64,000 bases of DNA from Drosophila miranda (GCF_003369915.1 NC_046676.1:23684001-23748000); one strand, 5' to 3'; positions 11,362 through 23,059 are shown, numbered from the stretch's first letter. Notes: generated by a model from the sequence alone, not told the origin. Numbers and translations: made by a program.

Positions 11362-13440
11362 TTAATTGGTAATTTTGCCATTCTTCAAAAAGTTTTCATC
11401 ATCTACGATCGTATAGCGGTTGGTGCGATATGTGTCCAATTCGAAGATGTACTTCTTACCGCAGTCCTTCATCAATTTAAGAATAACAGGCTTGATATTA
11501 TCTATGCCTGCCATACGAGCCAGCTCGTTGTAGTAGTCAAACTGAAAATAAAGGCCAAAAACAAGTCAATAGCGTGCAGGAAGGAGGATCTTATGTGTCA
11601 GCCAATGCCCACCTGTCGCTCGCCCATTTGATGGGCCTTTTTGCGATTGTAAACGCCACAGTCCCACCGCTGCCCAATCTCCTTCTCCAGCTCGGCGATC
11701 ATCTGCTCGCGCGGCGGCAACTCGCGCTGGCCCGTAAAGAACTTCAGCGTGAAGCGGACTTGCATGTCGAATATGTGTGTGGGTATCACATTGAAAGGCA
11801 GCCCGATGAAGGCCATCGTCGGATTGTTGATGTTGATGCAGTGCTTCCATAGGGGCTGCACAAAGTTGTCTATCACCTGAATGCCAACGTCCGTGCTGAG
11901 GCAGGGGAATGTGTACTTGTAGCCGGTGCAGAACATCACATGGTCGAACGACTCGCTGCTGCCGTCCTTAAAAAGGGCGCCATTCTTAGTGAAGCGCTCC
12001 ACATCCGTTTTCTGCGTCACATTTCCCATGAAGGCTGTGTTCGGCGTAGTGGCTAGGTGGTGGCTCAAGTAGACATGCTTGGCTTCCACGCGGACATGAT
12101 TTGTGATGTCCATGCCACTGGGACCGGCGCCAATGATTAGCACCTTATCGTCTGCAACGATGCAAGGAGAGAATTCAAGTTATATGATATGATATGATAT
12201 GATATGATATACACTCGTTTTATATGTATGTATGTATGTATAGCTCGCTGTCTTGCTATCAGTCGCATCCACTAAATTAACACGTGCATCGGACTACGGC
12301 TACCCACAGAAACCCAAAACACTCATTATGTCACACACTTGACAACGGCGATGGCGATTCCCGTCAACGACAGTCCGAGCCGAGCCGAGCCGAGCCGAGC
12401 AGAGCCTTATCATTATCTCCTCTTTAGTCGAGAGTGCCCCGTATTATTTATGAAGGGAAGACAGAAGTGGGACTCTGCCCAGACCAGACCAGACCAGGCC
12501 AGACTGTTGTTGTTGAGTTGTTGTAGTTGCGAACAAAACAAAGTATTTTGCGTCTCCAGATTTAGCATTGAGTGCTGCGTTGGCGAATCTAAGAATCGCT
12601 CTTACCCTTAAACTTGTCCGCCGTGCGATACAGGTGACTGTGCATCAGCTTGCCCTCGTACAGATCCATTCCCTCGACCTCGGGCATATCTGGCTCCGTG
12701 TAGTGGCCGTTGCAGACATAGACAAAGTCGTAGTAGACCGGATCGCAGGTGTTGGTGTTGTGGTCCCAGATATAGACCTGCGGGTAAACAAGAAAAGTCC
12801 CCAAATATCAATAAAGTTCAGTAGGGTGGCCTTCATTGCAGAAGGGTGGGCTATGCGAACGAAAACAAATCCGAATGCTGCCTGTGACGTCGGTACCAAC
12901 CTCCCAGTCATCCAAACGAGGACGCACTCTTATCACCTCGTGCTGGAGCTTGATGTGGGGGCCTAGCTTGAAGTGTTCCGCATACGAGCGCAGAAAGTTC
13001 AAAACCTGATGGGATGTAATGAAAGAGTCCTCGATATCGTTGTCGTACGCATAGTCAGGATAACCCATCACTTCCTTCGGTAGGTTTGTCCTAAAAACGA
13101 GTAGAGTTTAGCATTTATCTTCATTTGTACATATCTCTGTCCGAAAGTCCCATCAACCTACCGCAGTCCCTCGTACATACTGCTGTGAACCTCGTCGTAG
13201 TCATTCTTTGGCATTTCCTCGGAAAATATCCAGGTGCCGCCGATCTCCCTGCCCCTTTCATAGGCCACCGCCTCCAGTCCCGCCTCCAAAGAGTTTTTCA
13301 AGGCGCACAGACCCGCAGTGCCGGCTGAAATTTCGTCGAAATTGAAAACGATTCAGATTGCCACAGATTGAGCATTGGCTCTTACCTCCTATTACACAAA
13401 CGCGACGTTTCTGGTCCACGGGGTTCGGGTTTTTGATCAT
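11362..13440 (-). CDS. Flavin-containing monooxygenase (Fmo)
   Basis: This is an NADPH- and FAD-dependent monooxygenase that oxygenates soft nucleophiles in small molecules. Six exons join in frame: 13440-13386, 13324-13162, 13090-12901, 12777-12606, 12151-11613 and 11541-11362 (432 residues). The first junction falls inside the Rossmann motif, so the spliced product reads VCVIGAGTAGLCALKNSL (FAD site, about residues 14-31). The FMO signature region reads YEGKLMHSHLYR near residue 185. The NADPH site IIGAGPSGMD follows near 198-207, and FCTGYKY lies in the C-terminal half. Drosophila has two such genes, Fmo-1 and Fmo-2. The position beside debcl favours Fmo-2, but I could not settle this from sequence. 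Confidence 0.93.
12181..12240 (+). repeat. Simple repeats in an FMO intron
   Basis: A pentanucleotide ATGAT run at about 12184-12210 and a TATG tetranucleotide run at about 12223-12242 lie in the 454-bp intron between exons 4 and 5. The same intron also has a CCGAG run near 12377-12402. Confidence 0.85.
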
Positions 13441-14648
13441 TTTGACGAGCAGTGTTTCTCTCTAAAAGGTTAAAAAAAATTCCTGAAATAGCCAAGTTTT
13501 AATTCCAGCACGTCTGGCTCTGCGTCTCACCATTGACTAACTGAGGGGCTCGAGCTTTCACAGATAGTATAGAGCTGGAGAGGCACTATCCTATGGCTGT
13601 GCCCTGCACATTGTCGGCGAGTCGAATTGCTTGATTTTGTGAGGGATTTGGCCGGCAGCTGATAAGGCATAGGCATTTATATTGTGGTGCTCTGCATACT
13701 ATGATACTATAGGGGATTGCGCGAGGCGCCAACAAACCCCTTCGTTGTGAAAGTAATCAGTATCAGTCGCTGTTGTCAATGACATAACAACGACGGCGAC
13801 GTCGGCGTCGACATCGGTGTTTCTGTAAGTATGTCTGTATGTATGTATGTAAGTATGTATGTCTATGACGAACATCTGCCTGATGAGGCGAAACTAATCA
13901 CGATTCTCGGCGGACAAACAACGTTTCTGCGTGAAGACGCGCTGATAAGACCATCGATTGAGATTTGGAGAAGACCCCCCTTTCGGCGCTGTTGTTCACA
14001 GTCTCGGAGAGGAGTCACTGTGTCAATTAAGTTTATCAGCCCAGTTACGTAGCTCATATAACTATGACCTCCACCACGAGATCTATCCATATCTTACATC
14101 AGTATGTGTGCATGTGAGTGTTTCGAGTGCACGCCAGGTCCGGTTGTTTCATCAGAATCGATCGGGAAGTAATTAATTTGATTCAGTCACATATGAAGAC
14201 ATCGTTGGGCCTTACAATTACAATGTAAGCAGGCCGCAGCGAAGCCCATCGGGGAGTTGATTTGCTTGGGTCGTGCTCTCAGAGATTAGGTGTGAGGAAG
14301 CCAAGTAATTGTTATTGCTTTGATAATAGATAAGATTGGTGGTCGTCACTTTGGGGTGGTGGAAACTGAACTCCCAGCATAAGCATGCATTGACAGCTGT
14401 TTTTGATAATTAAGATTATGCTTCGTGGTAAAGGACTTTCTATGGTCCGACTCTGATCACGTTTTCAGATAATCACCATGCAAAACATTTAGAAGTACCT
14501 TTGAACTTGAAAATTGGAAAAAATTCTAGGTAATTAACATATGTATGCGTTAATTATTGCTACATTGTTCAAAGTTTTTATTTTAATCTGGCGCCAAGGC
14601 TGTTTTAAACTGGAGCAAGAGCAGTTTTCCTGTGAATGTCAAAAGTGA

Positions 14649-14656
14649 TATCGATA
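14649..14656 (+). promoter_or_regulatory. DRE-like site (TATCGATA)
   Basis: This is a perfect 8-base match to the DREF-binding element. It lies about 960 bp upstream of the debcl start codon, so its link to that gene is uncertain. Confidence 0.4.
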
Positions 14657-14834
14657 GCCACGATCATTTTAAAGTTTCCGCAAAATTAAACAATCCGCTG
14701 TGCGTTTTTACCCTATTTTCATTTCATACGCATAATTTTTGTATGCTCAGCTCTCTAGCTTTCAGTATGATTGCTATTTATGTGTTATCACAAAAACTTG
14801 ATCTTTTTGCTCAACTCAAACTTTAATTTATCAA

Positions 14835-14935
14835 CAATCCAATAAAAGGGAGTATTTAAAATTACCCAATCTTATAGAAAATTCATTAACCGGATATAAT
14901 TATCAAAATCGAGGAATATGATTGCCGATCATGCA
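14835..14935 (+). repeat. Partial Q module upstream of debcl
   Basis: The words AATCCAATAAAAG, ATTATCAAAATCGAGGAATA and the spacing match the Q copies at 19.0 and 43.1 kb, with an internal deletion. Confidence 0.5.
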
Positions 14936-15117
14936 TAGAGAACGATTAACCCACTGGCGACCAGTGGGTATTAAAATACTCTCCACGAAAATTATGAAGA
15001 TTGAAGAATTTTAACGTAGTTCAGGTGCAAGATATCGTAGTTTCTTTGTAAATAAAGAGGAGGGATAGGATGGATTTACAAGAATAATTTACACATAGTA
15101 TTATTTTCAGCGGTGTA

Positions 15118-15187
15118 ACTCAAGTTGTTCACCTGTTTAAATAGAGGGGGGCTAAGTGGGCTAAGTTTGTTTTATTCATCGGTATAT
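15118..15187 (+). repeat. R module, copy 4, upstream of debcl
   Basis: This copy reads CTCAAGTTGTTCACCTGTTT, AAATAGAGGGGGG, CTAAGTGGGCTAAGTT, CATCGGTATAT. It points at debcl, whose first start codon is about 420 bp downstream. Only the first GGTATAT of the P array remains. Confidence 0.8.
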
Positions 15188-15607
15188 GATGGGGATCGAA
15201 ATCGAACCCCACCAACAACAAGTGGTTTTCCTCAGCGTGTCTCATTCGTGTTTGCTGCTCTCCGCTTTGGGCTTCACTTTATTGCCGACTTTTATTTTGT
15301 TTCGTCGGTTTTATCAGAGCGCTCGATCCCGACCACCTCCAAAAAAGTGCAAAACGAGAGCTGAGCTGAGTTGAGCTTGGGGGCTGCATTCAAGGCGACA
15401 GACGAGACGTCTACTCGTAAAATCTACAATTTCAAAATTACACAACTTACATGAAGGAGAAGCAGCGATAGAAGGGAAGGCATAGAGTGGCATAGCAGCA
15501 GCATCAGCATCAGAAGCAGCCTCCGCTGCAACAATAGCCCAAAGTCTAGTCCACCAAAGTGGCAGTGCATTGTCGAGAGGCAGCCAAGCATCGCCCGCGA
15601 GCACTAG

Positions 15608-18262
15608 ATGCCATCGACCATGGCCCCCACTACCAGTCCAACCGCCCCGAAGCTGGCCAAGTTCAAGTCCTCATCCCTGGACCTGGAGATCTACACGGCG
15701 AATCGACGCGGCACGATTGCCACGGCGGCCAGTGACTGGAAGGCACTGCGCAGCAGCCCTTCCAACGGACGATCTCTTCATGCCGGGGGCGGGCACGGTC
15801 TCGGACTCGGACCAGGCCTCTCCTCGATGACCCGGGCCGCATCCACATCATCACTAGCCAGCAGCACACGCACCATGACCAACTATCAGGAGTACAAAAT
15901 GGAAATTATTAATCAGGTGAGCATCATCGAAAACAAAAACTGGAAAGCTGAAAAACTCTAACCAAGTCGAGTCAAAAGCTGTTCAAACAAATTGCCGTAC
16001 TTCGTGGATGTCAGTAGATATTTTGAAATTAATTTACGAGCAGTGGAGACAACAGATCTACAAACAGCAGTTCATATTTGCATTGCCAAAATGTTTGCCA
16101 AATTACCTAATTCGGGGATTTGCTGTGGAGCGCCCAATGGTAGAAGACGTATACGAGTAGGTCGCCGCTGTCTTGGTTTAATTGATAACGTACTCGTAAA
16201 TAATTTTATCTCCGACTGATAAAATATGATCTAATGCAGGCAAAGGTATTCTAAAACATTTACTCAACCTCCGTGAGGTGGACTGAAATGTAAAATATTT
16301 ATTTATTTGCCTTTCATTTGGATGCAGCGGAAGTTTACCCGGAATGCCTAGGCGCCCCATCAAGAAGTGCAGTTGATGGATAGCATATCAGGGAAGTTCC
16401 TATTACCTAGTTCTAGTTATAGGTTTCCTTGTCGACACCACAAATGGGACCAGAAGGCCCGCAGATTATTGTAAACAGTTTGGTTTTTCCAACAGCACAG
16501 ATGCTCCCTCACAAAGCATTAAACAAGTATTCCAAAAATAAACTCCGAGTACATAACATATCACCCGAAAGCCCACACCAATGGGAATTCATCGAACCCA
16601 ACTGAAGTCATCCGAATTGTATGTTATTTGGTGTTTGGTGTTTGGCCGGGGCCAAATCAGATGGTTGCTGCTGATGATTGGACGCACAGGTGCAGCGCCA
16701 TAAACAAGATGATGGATTTATTAGTGTGGTAGGTGAGTGAGTGATTAAACTGTTAGGAGGCTGGCAGGCTGGGCCGTTGAGGAGGGGTGCCTCTCAATGG
16801 ACTTGTCAAGCGTCACAAGGTCAGGCATTGGGCATTTGTGCGAGATCTCTTTGGCTGGCCATGTCACAAGTCAAGTTGGCGCCAAAGAAATCAATTGCTG
16901 AATCGTTGGCTTGCCATAAGCCGTTGGCGTGACAAAAGGTAATTGTGCGACAGAAATCGAGCGAGAAACCCGAGCTGCCGACAATAGCGATCACCGTGAC
17001 ATTGTGCATTACTAAATTGATTGGAATTATAGAGTGCACATACTCGGGAAACACAACACTCCCTACCGGCGGAACACAGAATACATTGTAGAACCATAGG
17101 AGAGGGTGCGAGTGAACCCGTTATCTGTTGGTATCCGTTGCTGTAAGAGATTATTGCATATCGTAGATTGCTTCAATTTAGCCGTCCTCTGCGGCACTCT
17201 CTTCCCAGTGCACGTGCTGATCGTTTCTTTTCTTTTGTTTAAAACATTTATCATTGTTTATTATCACCTCTGTACTGCTCTGTATTCCGCCGCAAATTGG
17301 CTGCAGTTGACTGACTCTGGAAGAGGTGTGAATGAAATTGAACAGGTGTCCCTCAGCCAAGGGGCAATAAGATACGAAAGCCATGAGAAACCATCCCTTG
17401 CAAGCGAATATTTCGCTGTAAATTGTACAAATGTAGAAATGATTGGCGGCGCCGAAAGTATTGCTTCAACAAGATCTATGTTAGCCGGAAATGTTTACGC
17501 ATTCAATTGATCGTATGCCCGGCGGATGGGGCAATGATCAAAGCAAGACAATTGATTTGATTTTAATTGAACTTTTGGCATTTGCTATCGAATGTTTCAG
17601 GGCAAGTGTCTCTGTGGCCAGTATATTAGAGCGCGGCTACGACGGGCCGGCGTCCTCAATCGGAAGGTGATACAAAGACTGCGAAACATACTGGAACCCT
17701 CTTCCCATGTGGTCTACGAAGTGTTTCCCGCCCTCAACAGCGTGAGTACTAGCAGGCCCACCTATTCTCTGCGTAAATCAACCAATTTTTAATCTATCCA
17801 CAGATGGGCGAGGAACTGGAGCGAATGCACCCGCGTGTCTACACAAACATATCCAGGCAGCTATCGAGAGCTCCGTTTGGTGAGCTGGAGGACGGTGATA
17901 TGGCCCCCATGCTGCTCAATTTGGTGGCCAAGGATCTCTTCCGGTCGAGCATTACCTGGGGCAAGATCATCTCAATATTTTCGGTCTGTGGCGGCTTTGC
18001 CATCGACTGTGTGCGCCAGGGCCACTACGACTACTTGCAATGCCTTGTGGATGGCCTGGCCGAGATAATTGAGGACGATCTGGTGTACTGGCTGATAGAC
18101 AATGGCGGATGGCTCGGACTTCAGCAGCACATACGTCCTCGCGTGGGGGAATTCACATTTCTGGGCTGGCTGACACTGTTTGTGACTATTTCGGCGGGAG
18201 CCTATATGGTATCTAATGTATGCAAACGCATTGGCTGTCAATTGTATTCTTTGTTGTTTTAG
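15608..18262 (+). CDS. debcl: Debcl, Bcl-2 family apoptosis regulator
   Basis: This is one of two Drosophila Bcl-2 family proteins (the other is Buffy) and acts at the mitochondrial outer membrane. Three exons, 15608-15916, 17601-17741 and 17804-18262, all join in phase 0 and give 302 residues, matching the known length of about 300. A poorly conserved Ser- and Thr-rich N-terminus precedes the Bcl-2 fold. The BH1 region reads ITWGKIISIFSVCGG near residue 200 and the BH2 region reads WLIDNGGWLGLQQHI. A C-terminal hydrophobic anchor (FTFLGWLTLFVTISAGAYMV) is followed by a short tail. The first intron is 1.7 kb and contains no recognisable gene. The 3' UTR probably ends at the AATAAA at 18451. 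Confidence 0.95.
15917..17600 (+). other. Large debcl intron
   Basis: This 1.7-kb GT-AG intron has no coding sequence, structured RNA or intact repeat that I can support. Confidence 0.6.
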
Positions 18263-18450
18263 TTCGGGACGATTCGTTTTAGATTTATACTCGTAACACC
18301 TAACATTTAGTCATTGAGACTTTCCAATCATTCCTCTATGGCATACAGAGTCGTCTTGTAATAGTTTTTTAAGCAATTTTGTTTTATGTATAATATTCAT
18401 CTTAATAATTGTTATATTGTTTTCTTCTTTTTGTACATAGTGCTAGGCGC

Positions 18451-18456
18451 AATAAA
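18451..18456 (+). terminator. Polyadenylation signal of debcl
   Basis: AATAAA lies 189 bp beyond the debcl stop codon, in the sense orientation. Confidence 0.6.
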
Positions 18457-18793
18457 GCGAATTTTAAAGGTGATATTTTTATTGTGCCGAAAATATCCAT
18501 GGGTAGATTTGTGGGATATAGTACATACATATGTAAATATATAGATTAACGGAACCACCAAGCTCAAATTTTGTGTTGTTTTGTTGCTCTCGGACTTCCG
18601 TTCCTTTACCATTTGAAAATGTGTGTATCCTGAAACAACCATGATTAATTATTGGATTAATTTGTAAACATGGAACTATTCAACTACATGTGAATGAGGT
18701 AATATGAATAAAGGTATATTAAACAACATACGGCATAGGAACTTCAATAGGCAGGTTTTATTAAAATGTATTATTTATTCATCTGGATTGGCG

Positions 18794-18900
18794 CTCAAAG
18801 TTAACACCTGTTTAAATACAGAGGGCTTAAGTGGGTTAAGTTGGTTTTTTCATCGGTATATTTACGGCATATTTTAAAACTGAGACGGTATATTTTGGTT
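18794..18900 (+). repeat. R-P composite, copy 5
   Basis: The R module (CACCTGTTTAAATACAGAGG, CTTAAGTGGGTTAAGTTG, CATCGG) continues into TATATTTACGGCATATTTTA and ACTGAGACGGTATATTTTGG. It lies between debcl and ZCCHC8 and points at ZCCHC8. A further GGTATATTTT lies near 18937. Confidence 0.8.
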
Positions 18901-18984
18901 CTTCGGCCATCACATCAAAGTGACAGTTTATTTAATGGTATATTTTGTTAATTTCATCAATCTATTAATTTTCATTTTCAACGT

Positions 18985-19228
18985 TATATTGAAATCCAAT
19001 AAAAGCAATTATTTAAATTATGCTACTCAAGTAGAAAAATGATTCATGAATCGTATAAAACTATGTGGGCATGGCTAAATGTTTTATATAGCTGAGAATA
19101 TTCCACGGAAGATCAAAAACGAGGAATATGTAAAACATAACTTGAATTCGTCAGTATATTTACGGTATATTTTTAAAATGAGACAGTATATTTCGGTGTA
19201 TTTCTGACGGTCGGACGGTATCACACTG
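18985..19228 (+). repeat. Q-P composite ending in a motif-1-like site, upstream of ZCCHC8
   Basis: The Q module runs from AATCCAATAAAAGCAATTAT through ATGTGGGCATGGCTAA and AACGAGGAATATG. It joins P (TCGTCAGTATATTTACGGTA, then GAGACAGTATATTTCGGTG) and ends in GGTATCACACTG at 19217-19228. The ZCCHC8 start codon lies 49 bp further on, so this repeat copy appears to supply the core promoter. Confidence 0.75.
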
Positions 19229-19276
19229 AAAATAATAAAAATTCCAAACAAAAATAAAATTAACAGGTTAAAAGAA

Positions 19277-21111
19277 ATGGACGATTCTGTTATAGTGCTC
19301 GACGATACGCAGCCCAGCGGGGAAATCATAGAAGTAGACATGGAAGATGGCGAGTTGGACGATTCAGAAATTGTGGTTGTGGCCGTGGCGGACACAAGCC
19401 CCTCCACCGATATGTTACCAACAACAGATGACAATCCGAGTCTACGAACTCAGGTATATATTTGTGTGTATATTCTGAGTGTTAGAGTAAATTATAAACC
19501 CATTTCCTCCCAGGAGAACAACCAAAACGATGGCTTGGTGTTCGAAGTAAAGTTTTGCAACAAGGAGCACTTTGCCAGTCTTCACCACAAAATGTTGGAT
19601 GTATTGGAAGCTGGTTTTGCGGGCCGTCACCTAGATTACAGGACAAACGCAGAAGAGCTGGTAATAGGCGCTTACGACGGAGGCGTTAAGAAACCGCAAT
19701 CGCCTTCATCTCCGGATCTGGACACTTCAAATGACTTTATGATCGACACATCGCCTACTCCGAAGCTGATGGTCTCGCAGGTACCTTCTTACAAGCGCTC
19801 GAATACAGATGTACTCGACGAAGACACTGAAGCACGAAAGAAACTGAAGGCCGAGGCGGTAAACAAGTGTATCCGACCCAAAAACCAGTCGGCCTGCTTT
19901 AACTGTGGCGAAACGGGCCATTCGCTGCGAGAGTGCCCACAGCCACGCAACAATGTGAGAATTCAACGGGCCCGCAAGAAGATCAGCTGTCGCATGGAAC
20001 GCTACCATGTGGACCTTGAACAGAGGTTTGGACACCTTCGACCCGGGAAAATCAGCACTAAGACCCGCCATGCAATGGGCTACAACCGCAACGAGTTGCC
20101 TTTCATGTTCTATCGGCTGCGCGTTCTGGGATACCCGCCAGCCTGGCTCGAGGATGCTCAGATGCAGAGTTCCGGCATTTCGATCTTCAATGCAGATGTG
20201 AGTACTTCTTATGCCAGCCGAAGAGATTAAACATTAATGCTATTCCCCTAGGGTACAGAGGTGTCGAAATCAGATGACGAAGAAGGGGTAGCGAATACCT
20301 TTAAATATGACCTTAACAAAATTGTGGAATTCCCGGGATTCAATGTGGAACCCGGTGGCAGATTCTTCGATGTAAATATAATCAAATTAATTAAAATGTT
20401 AAATCTAACCAGCAACCACACTTAAAGGACTTTCAACATCACAATGTGCCGCCCTTCCAGAAGAGCCAGCTAAAGGAAAACTTTATTAAATCCCTGGGGG
20501 AGAATATAAGCAAAGGCTACAGACGCAAGAAGCTGTTGGACCTGCCAGCTCCGCATGACTCGAGTCCTACTACGACCGAGAAAACCAACTTCGTCGAGTA
20601 TGACATGGATGTGGAGGAAGCAGAAGCAGAGGAATCAGGCCATCCTCCACTACCAGCCTCTGAGCCCAACAGCATAAGTCTACCTCCACCCCCATCGCCG
20701 CTGCAAGAGAAAAAGGAAGCACGCTCCCAATCACCATCAATAGAAGTCTTGAAGGCGCAGCAGGAGAAACTGCTGTTGCAGTTGGAGAGCAACACCTCGT
20801 TGGACACAAGCAGTATAACAGCGGACGAATCCATATCTCAGACAACATTGACGCAAACACAGTCGGCGCCCACCACGCCTAGCGGGGCAAGAGACTTGGC
20901 CTCACGGCAGTTCAAGGCTACCTTCGAGGGGACGCCCATCCTCAAGTTCTCTGAGTTCAACCAGCTGCCAGTCGACAGTAACTTCAGGGTGGGCGTGAGC
21001 GATGTCATCCACTTTGATAATCTGCCCGATTCGACGGGCAAGTACGAGCAAATGAAGGACCTGCTGAAGAACGTGCGGGAAAAGATGGTGAAACTGCAGA
21101 ACGAGGATTAA
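19277..21111 (+). CDS. ZCCHC8: ZCCHC8 orthologue, NEXT complex scaffold
   Basis: ZCCHC8 scaffolds the nuclear exosome targeting complex, linking the MTR4 helicase to RBM7 for decay of short-lived nuclear RNAs. Four exons, 19277-19453, 19514-20197, 20252-20371 and 20428-21111, all join in phase 0 (554 residues). An acidic N-terminus leads to a CCHC zinc knuckle (CFNCGETGHSLREC) near residue 205. The PSP (proline-rich, spliceosome-associated) domain follows directly, with ISCRMERYHVDLEQRFGHLR and PPAWLEDAQM. The C-terminus ends in the conserved segment GVSDVIHFDNLPDSTGKYEQ, which resembles the ZCCHC8 C-terminal domain that acts on MTR4. I believe the D. melanogaster counterpart is CG4622. Confidence 0.9.
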
Positions 21112-21508
21112 TGCATACATCCCAACAAATTTTTCATATTTAAATGCCCGTAGTGTTTAAGTTTTTAACAATTTAGTTTGCCAATACACGAGTCAATGTA
21201 ATTTCGTTTCAGAATTTGTGTATTTCTGTGTGGGTGTATGTTTGTGTCTGTGTGCGCGTCTGCGGTGTTTCACTAGTACAGAAAATTCGTGTGTTTATTT
21301 AATTGATCTAATCTTTGTCTGATCCCATTAATCCCATACTGGGCCAAACAATCGAAGGGATGTTACGTTTGCATGGATCTCCCTCTCTGGGGGGGATACC
21401 TGTTCTTGAATCTTGTGTGGTTTGTGTGTTGTGTTATTTGTCTAGCTGCTCGTAATGATAAAACCAAAAAAATGCAAATTTCTAAGGTGTTCAGCAGCGT
21501 CCCGGCTT
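21112..21508. other. Convergent 3' UTRs of ZCCHC8 and SMIM14-like genes
   Basis: This interval lies between two stop codons that face each other. It includes a GT-rich stretch near 21217-21262. I see no canonical AATAAA on the plus strand; AATACA at about 21183 is a possible variant. Confidence 0.5.
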
Positions 21509-21965
21509 CTAGTTGATAGCCGGTGGCGGCGGCTGCGGTGGGGGAGGTGCCCCATCCTGGTTGTTGTCGCGACGAGTGTTCTTGGTGTTGCTCCTCAGAC
21601 CAAGACGGCTCCAGGTACTCGGATTCACAACGACCAAGAACATGGCCAGTAACATGAAGACCATACCGACGAAGAAGCCGTTGCCATCATCGTTCTCCGA
21701 TCCAGTCCGCTGCAAGCGTCCGCTTACTGCAATTGAGAAGAATGAGAAGGTCAGAGGCCGCTTGTGGAATTGCTATGACGGAGCTACTCACCATCGATGC
21801 ACTCGGTGTCTGTGCATGTGTTCTGGTTTTGACGAATCTACCACAAAGGATCATATCAAAATGGGAGCCCGGTGTTGGAGAAAGTCAACTTACAAAGTTT
21901 ATAAGACGCTGCATGGCGAATTCGTGCGACCAAACGCACTCGCAGCCATCGAAATCGTCAGACAT
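21509..21965 (-). CDS. SMIM14-like small single-pass membrane protein
   Basis: Three very short exons, 21965-21894, 21837-21792 (46 nt) and 21726-21509, join in phase across two short introns to give 111 residues. The product begins MSDDFDGCECVWSHEFAMQR, continues QNQNTCTDTECIDVSG, and has one membrane segment (GFFVGMVFMLLAMFLVVVNP) near residues 54-73. A proline-rich tail ends PPPPQPPPPAIN. Human SMIM14 has the same plan: [26 protein letters not shown], one transmembrane helix and a proline-rich C-terminus. It is an ER-associated protein of little-known function. The short exons make the gene easy to miss. Confidence 0.88.
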
Positions 21966-22768
21966 GATAGACGGATTGGTACTGGCTTATTGCGGAAACT
22001 ACAAGTCGAACTTAAGCTGGAATTGCACTGAAAAGATCCGAAGAAAGAATGGAAAAGATGCGTGTCAGATGCAGTTTTTGTAGAGTTATTGCCAGGCCGA
22101 CTGACGTGTCTTTTCAATAGCGCCGCACACAGATGACAATAGCTCGAATACAGAAATACAGAGAATTGTTTAAAACAGAACGTACTCAGTTGCGACTACT
22201 TTATTTGCCAGAACGTAATCGAGTGGCTATGGACGACGAACGAAGCGTTACTCTTTACGCGACCACGATTTTATATGGCACTACTAGAATTTACGAATGT
22301 GGGGGCGTACACAAATTTACGTTTGTGGACTGTAGCGAGACTATTTGATAAATTTGAATTTTAATGAAATTTCGATTGAATCAATGTCGCAGAATGTATC
22401 ACAGCCTCAAAGGGTTCAGTGATAGAGAATTCAAATTACTAGGAAAAAAGAGATCTCATTGTAGTCCAGGAACAGCTCTTTGATTTGATATCAAATTAAC
22501 ATGCAAATTCTTCGGAACGTATTGCAACTTTACGAAAGATTGTGGTCGAGAGTATACAAAATTCTACACCAATAATATTCGCTTTAATGCACACACCACA
22601 CACACATGCACATGTATATGGACTGTATTGTGTATAATGTATGTACATATGTATGCGTGCAATGGAATCAGCTTCGAAGTAAAATATAATCGCATAAAAT
22701 GAACGACAACTTTTAATTATAGCAAGAACACAACAAGCGCAAAGCTTATCAGTAATAAGTTCTCATTC

Positions 22769-22960
22769 TCATTTCGTCTCGAACTTCCTGCTGACTTTAA
22801 ACACTTTATAAAAATTAAAAACAACTTTCCCATAAAATGCAGTTGCGTTGTTTTTGTCCACCTCCATCTTCCAATGGGGATACATGCAGCGCCGTAAACA
22901 AATGCCAGCGCACCTGTTTGATGGAGTTCCATCGATTTCACTTTTTGGTTGTGCCCCAAA
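22769..22960 (-). CDS. Doubtful 64-codon frame downstream of a P array
   Basis: The frame begins MFGAQPKSEIDGTPSNRCAG and ends KVSRKFETK, rich in basic residues, with no recognised domain. Its only support is position: a P array at 23060-23119 points at it from about 100 bp, as P arrays do at real genes in this window. It may be chance. Confidence 0.2.
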   Translation of the reverse strand, partial: FGAQPKSEIDGTPSNRCAGICLRRCMYPHWKMEVDKNNATAFYGKVVFNFYKVFKVSRKFETK

Positions 22961-23059
22961 CATAATTTAGTTTATGTAATGCTATGAATATTTTACCTGC
23001 ACCCGAGGACTCTATTTACACTTTATTTATTTTCTTAGCTGGAATGCAGATTAATGGAC

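Larger units (their letters stand above)
13441..15117. other. Intergenic region between FMO and debcl
   Basis: The two genes are divergent. I recognise no coding sequence here. The interval holds a TATG-type microsatellite near 13828-13862, a perfect DRE at 14649-14656 and a partial Q module at about 14835-14935. The AT-rich remainder shows nothing further. Confidence 0.6.

Noticed and set aside
15917-17600. Several 60-130 codon frames inside the debcl intron
   Set aside because: They have no domain, signal or splice support and overlap one another on both strands.
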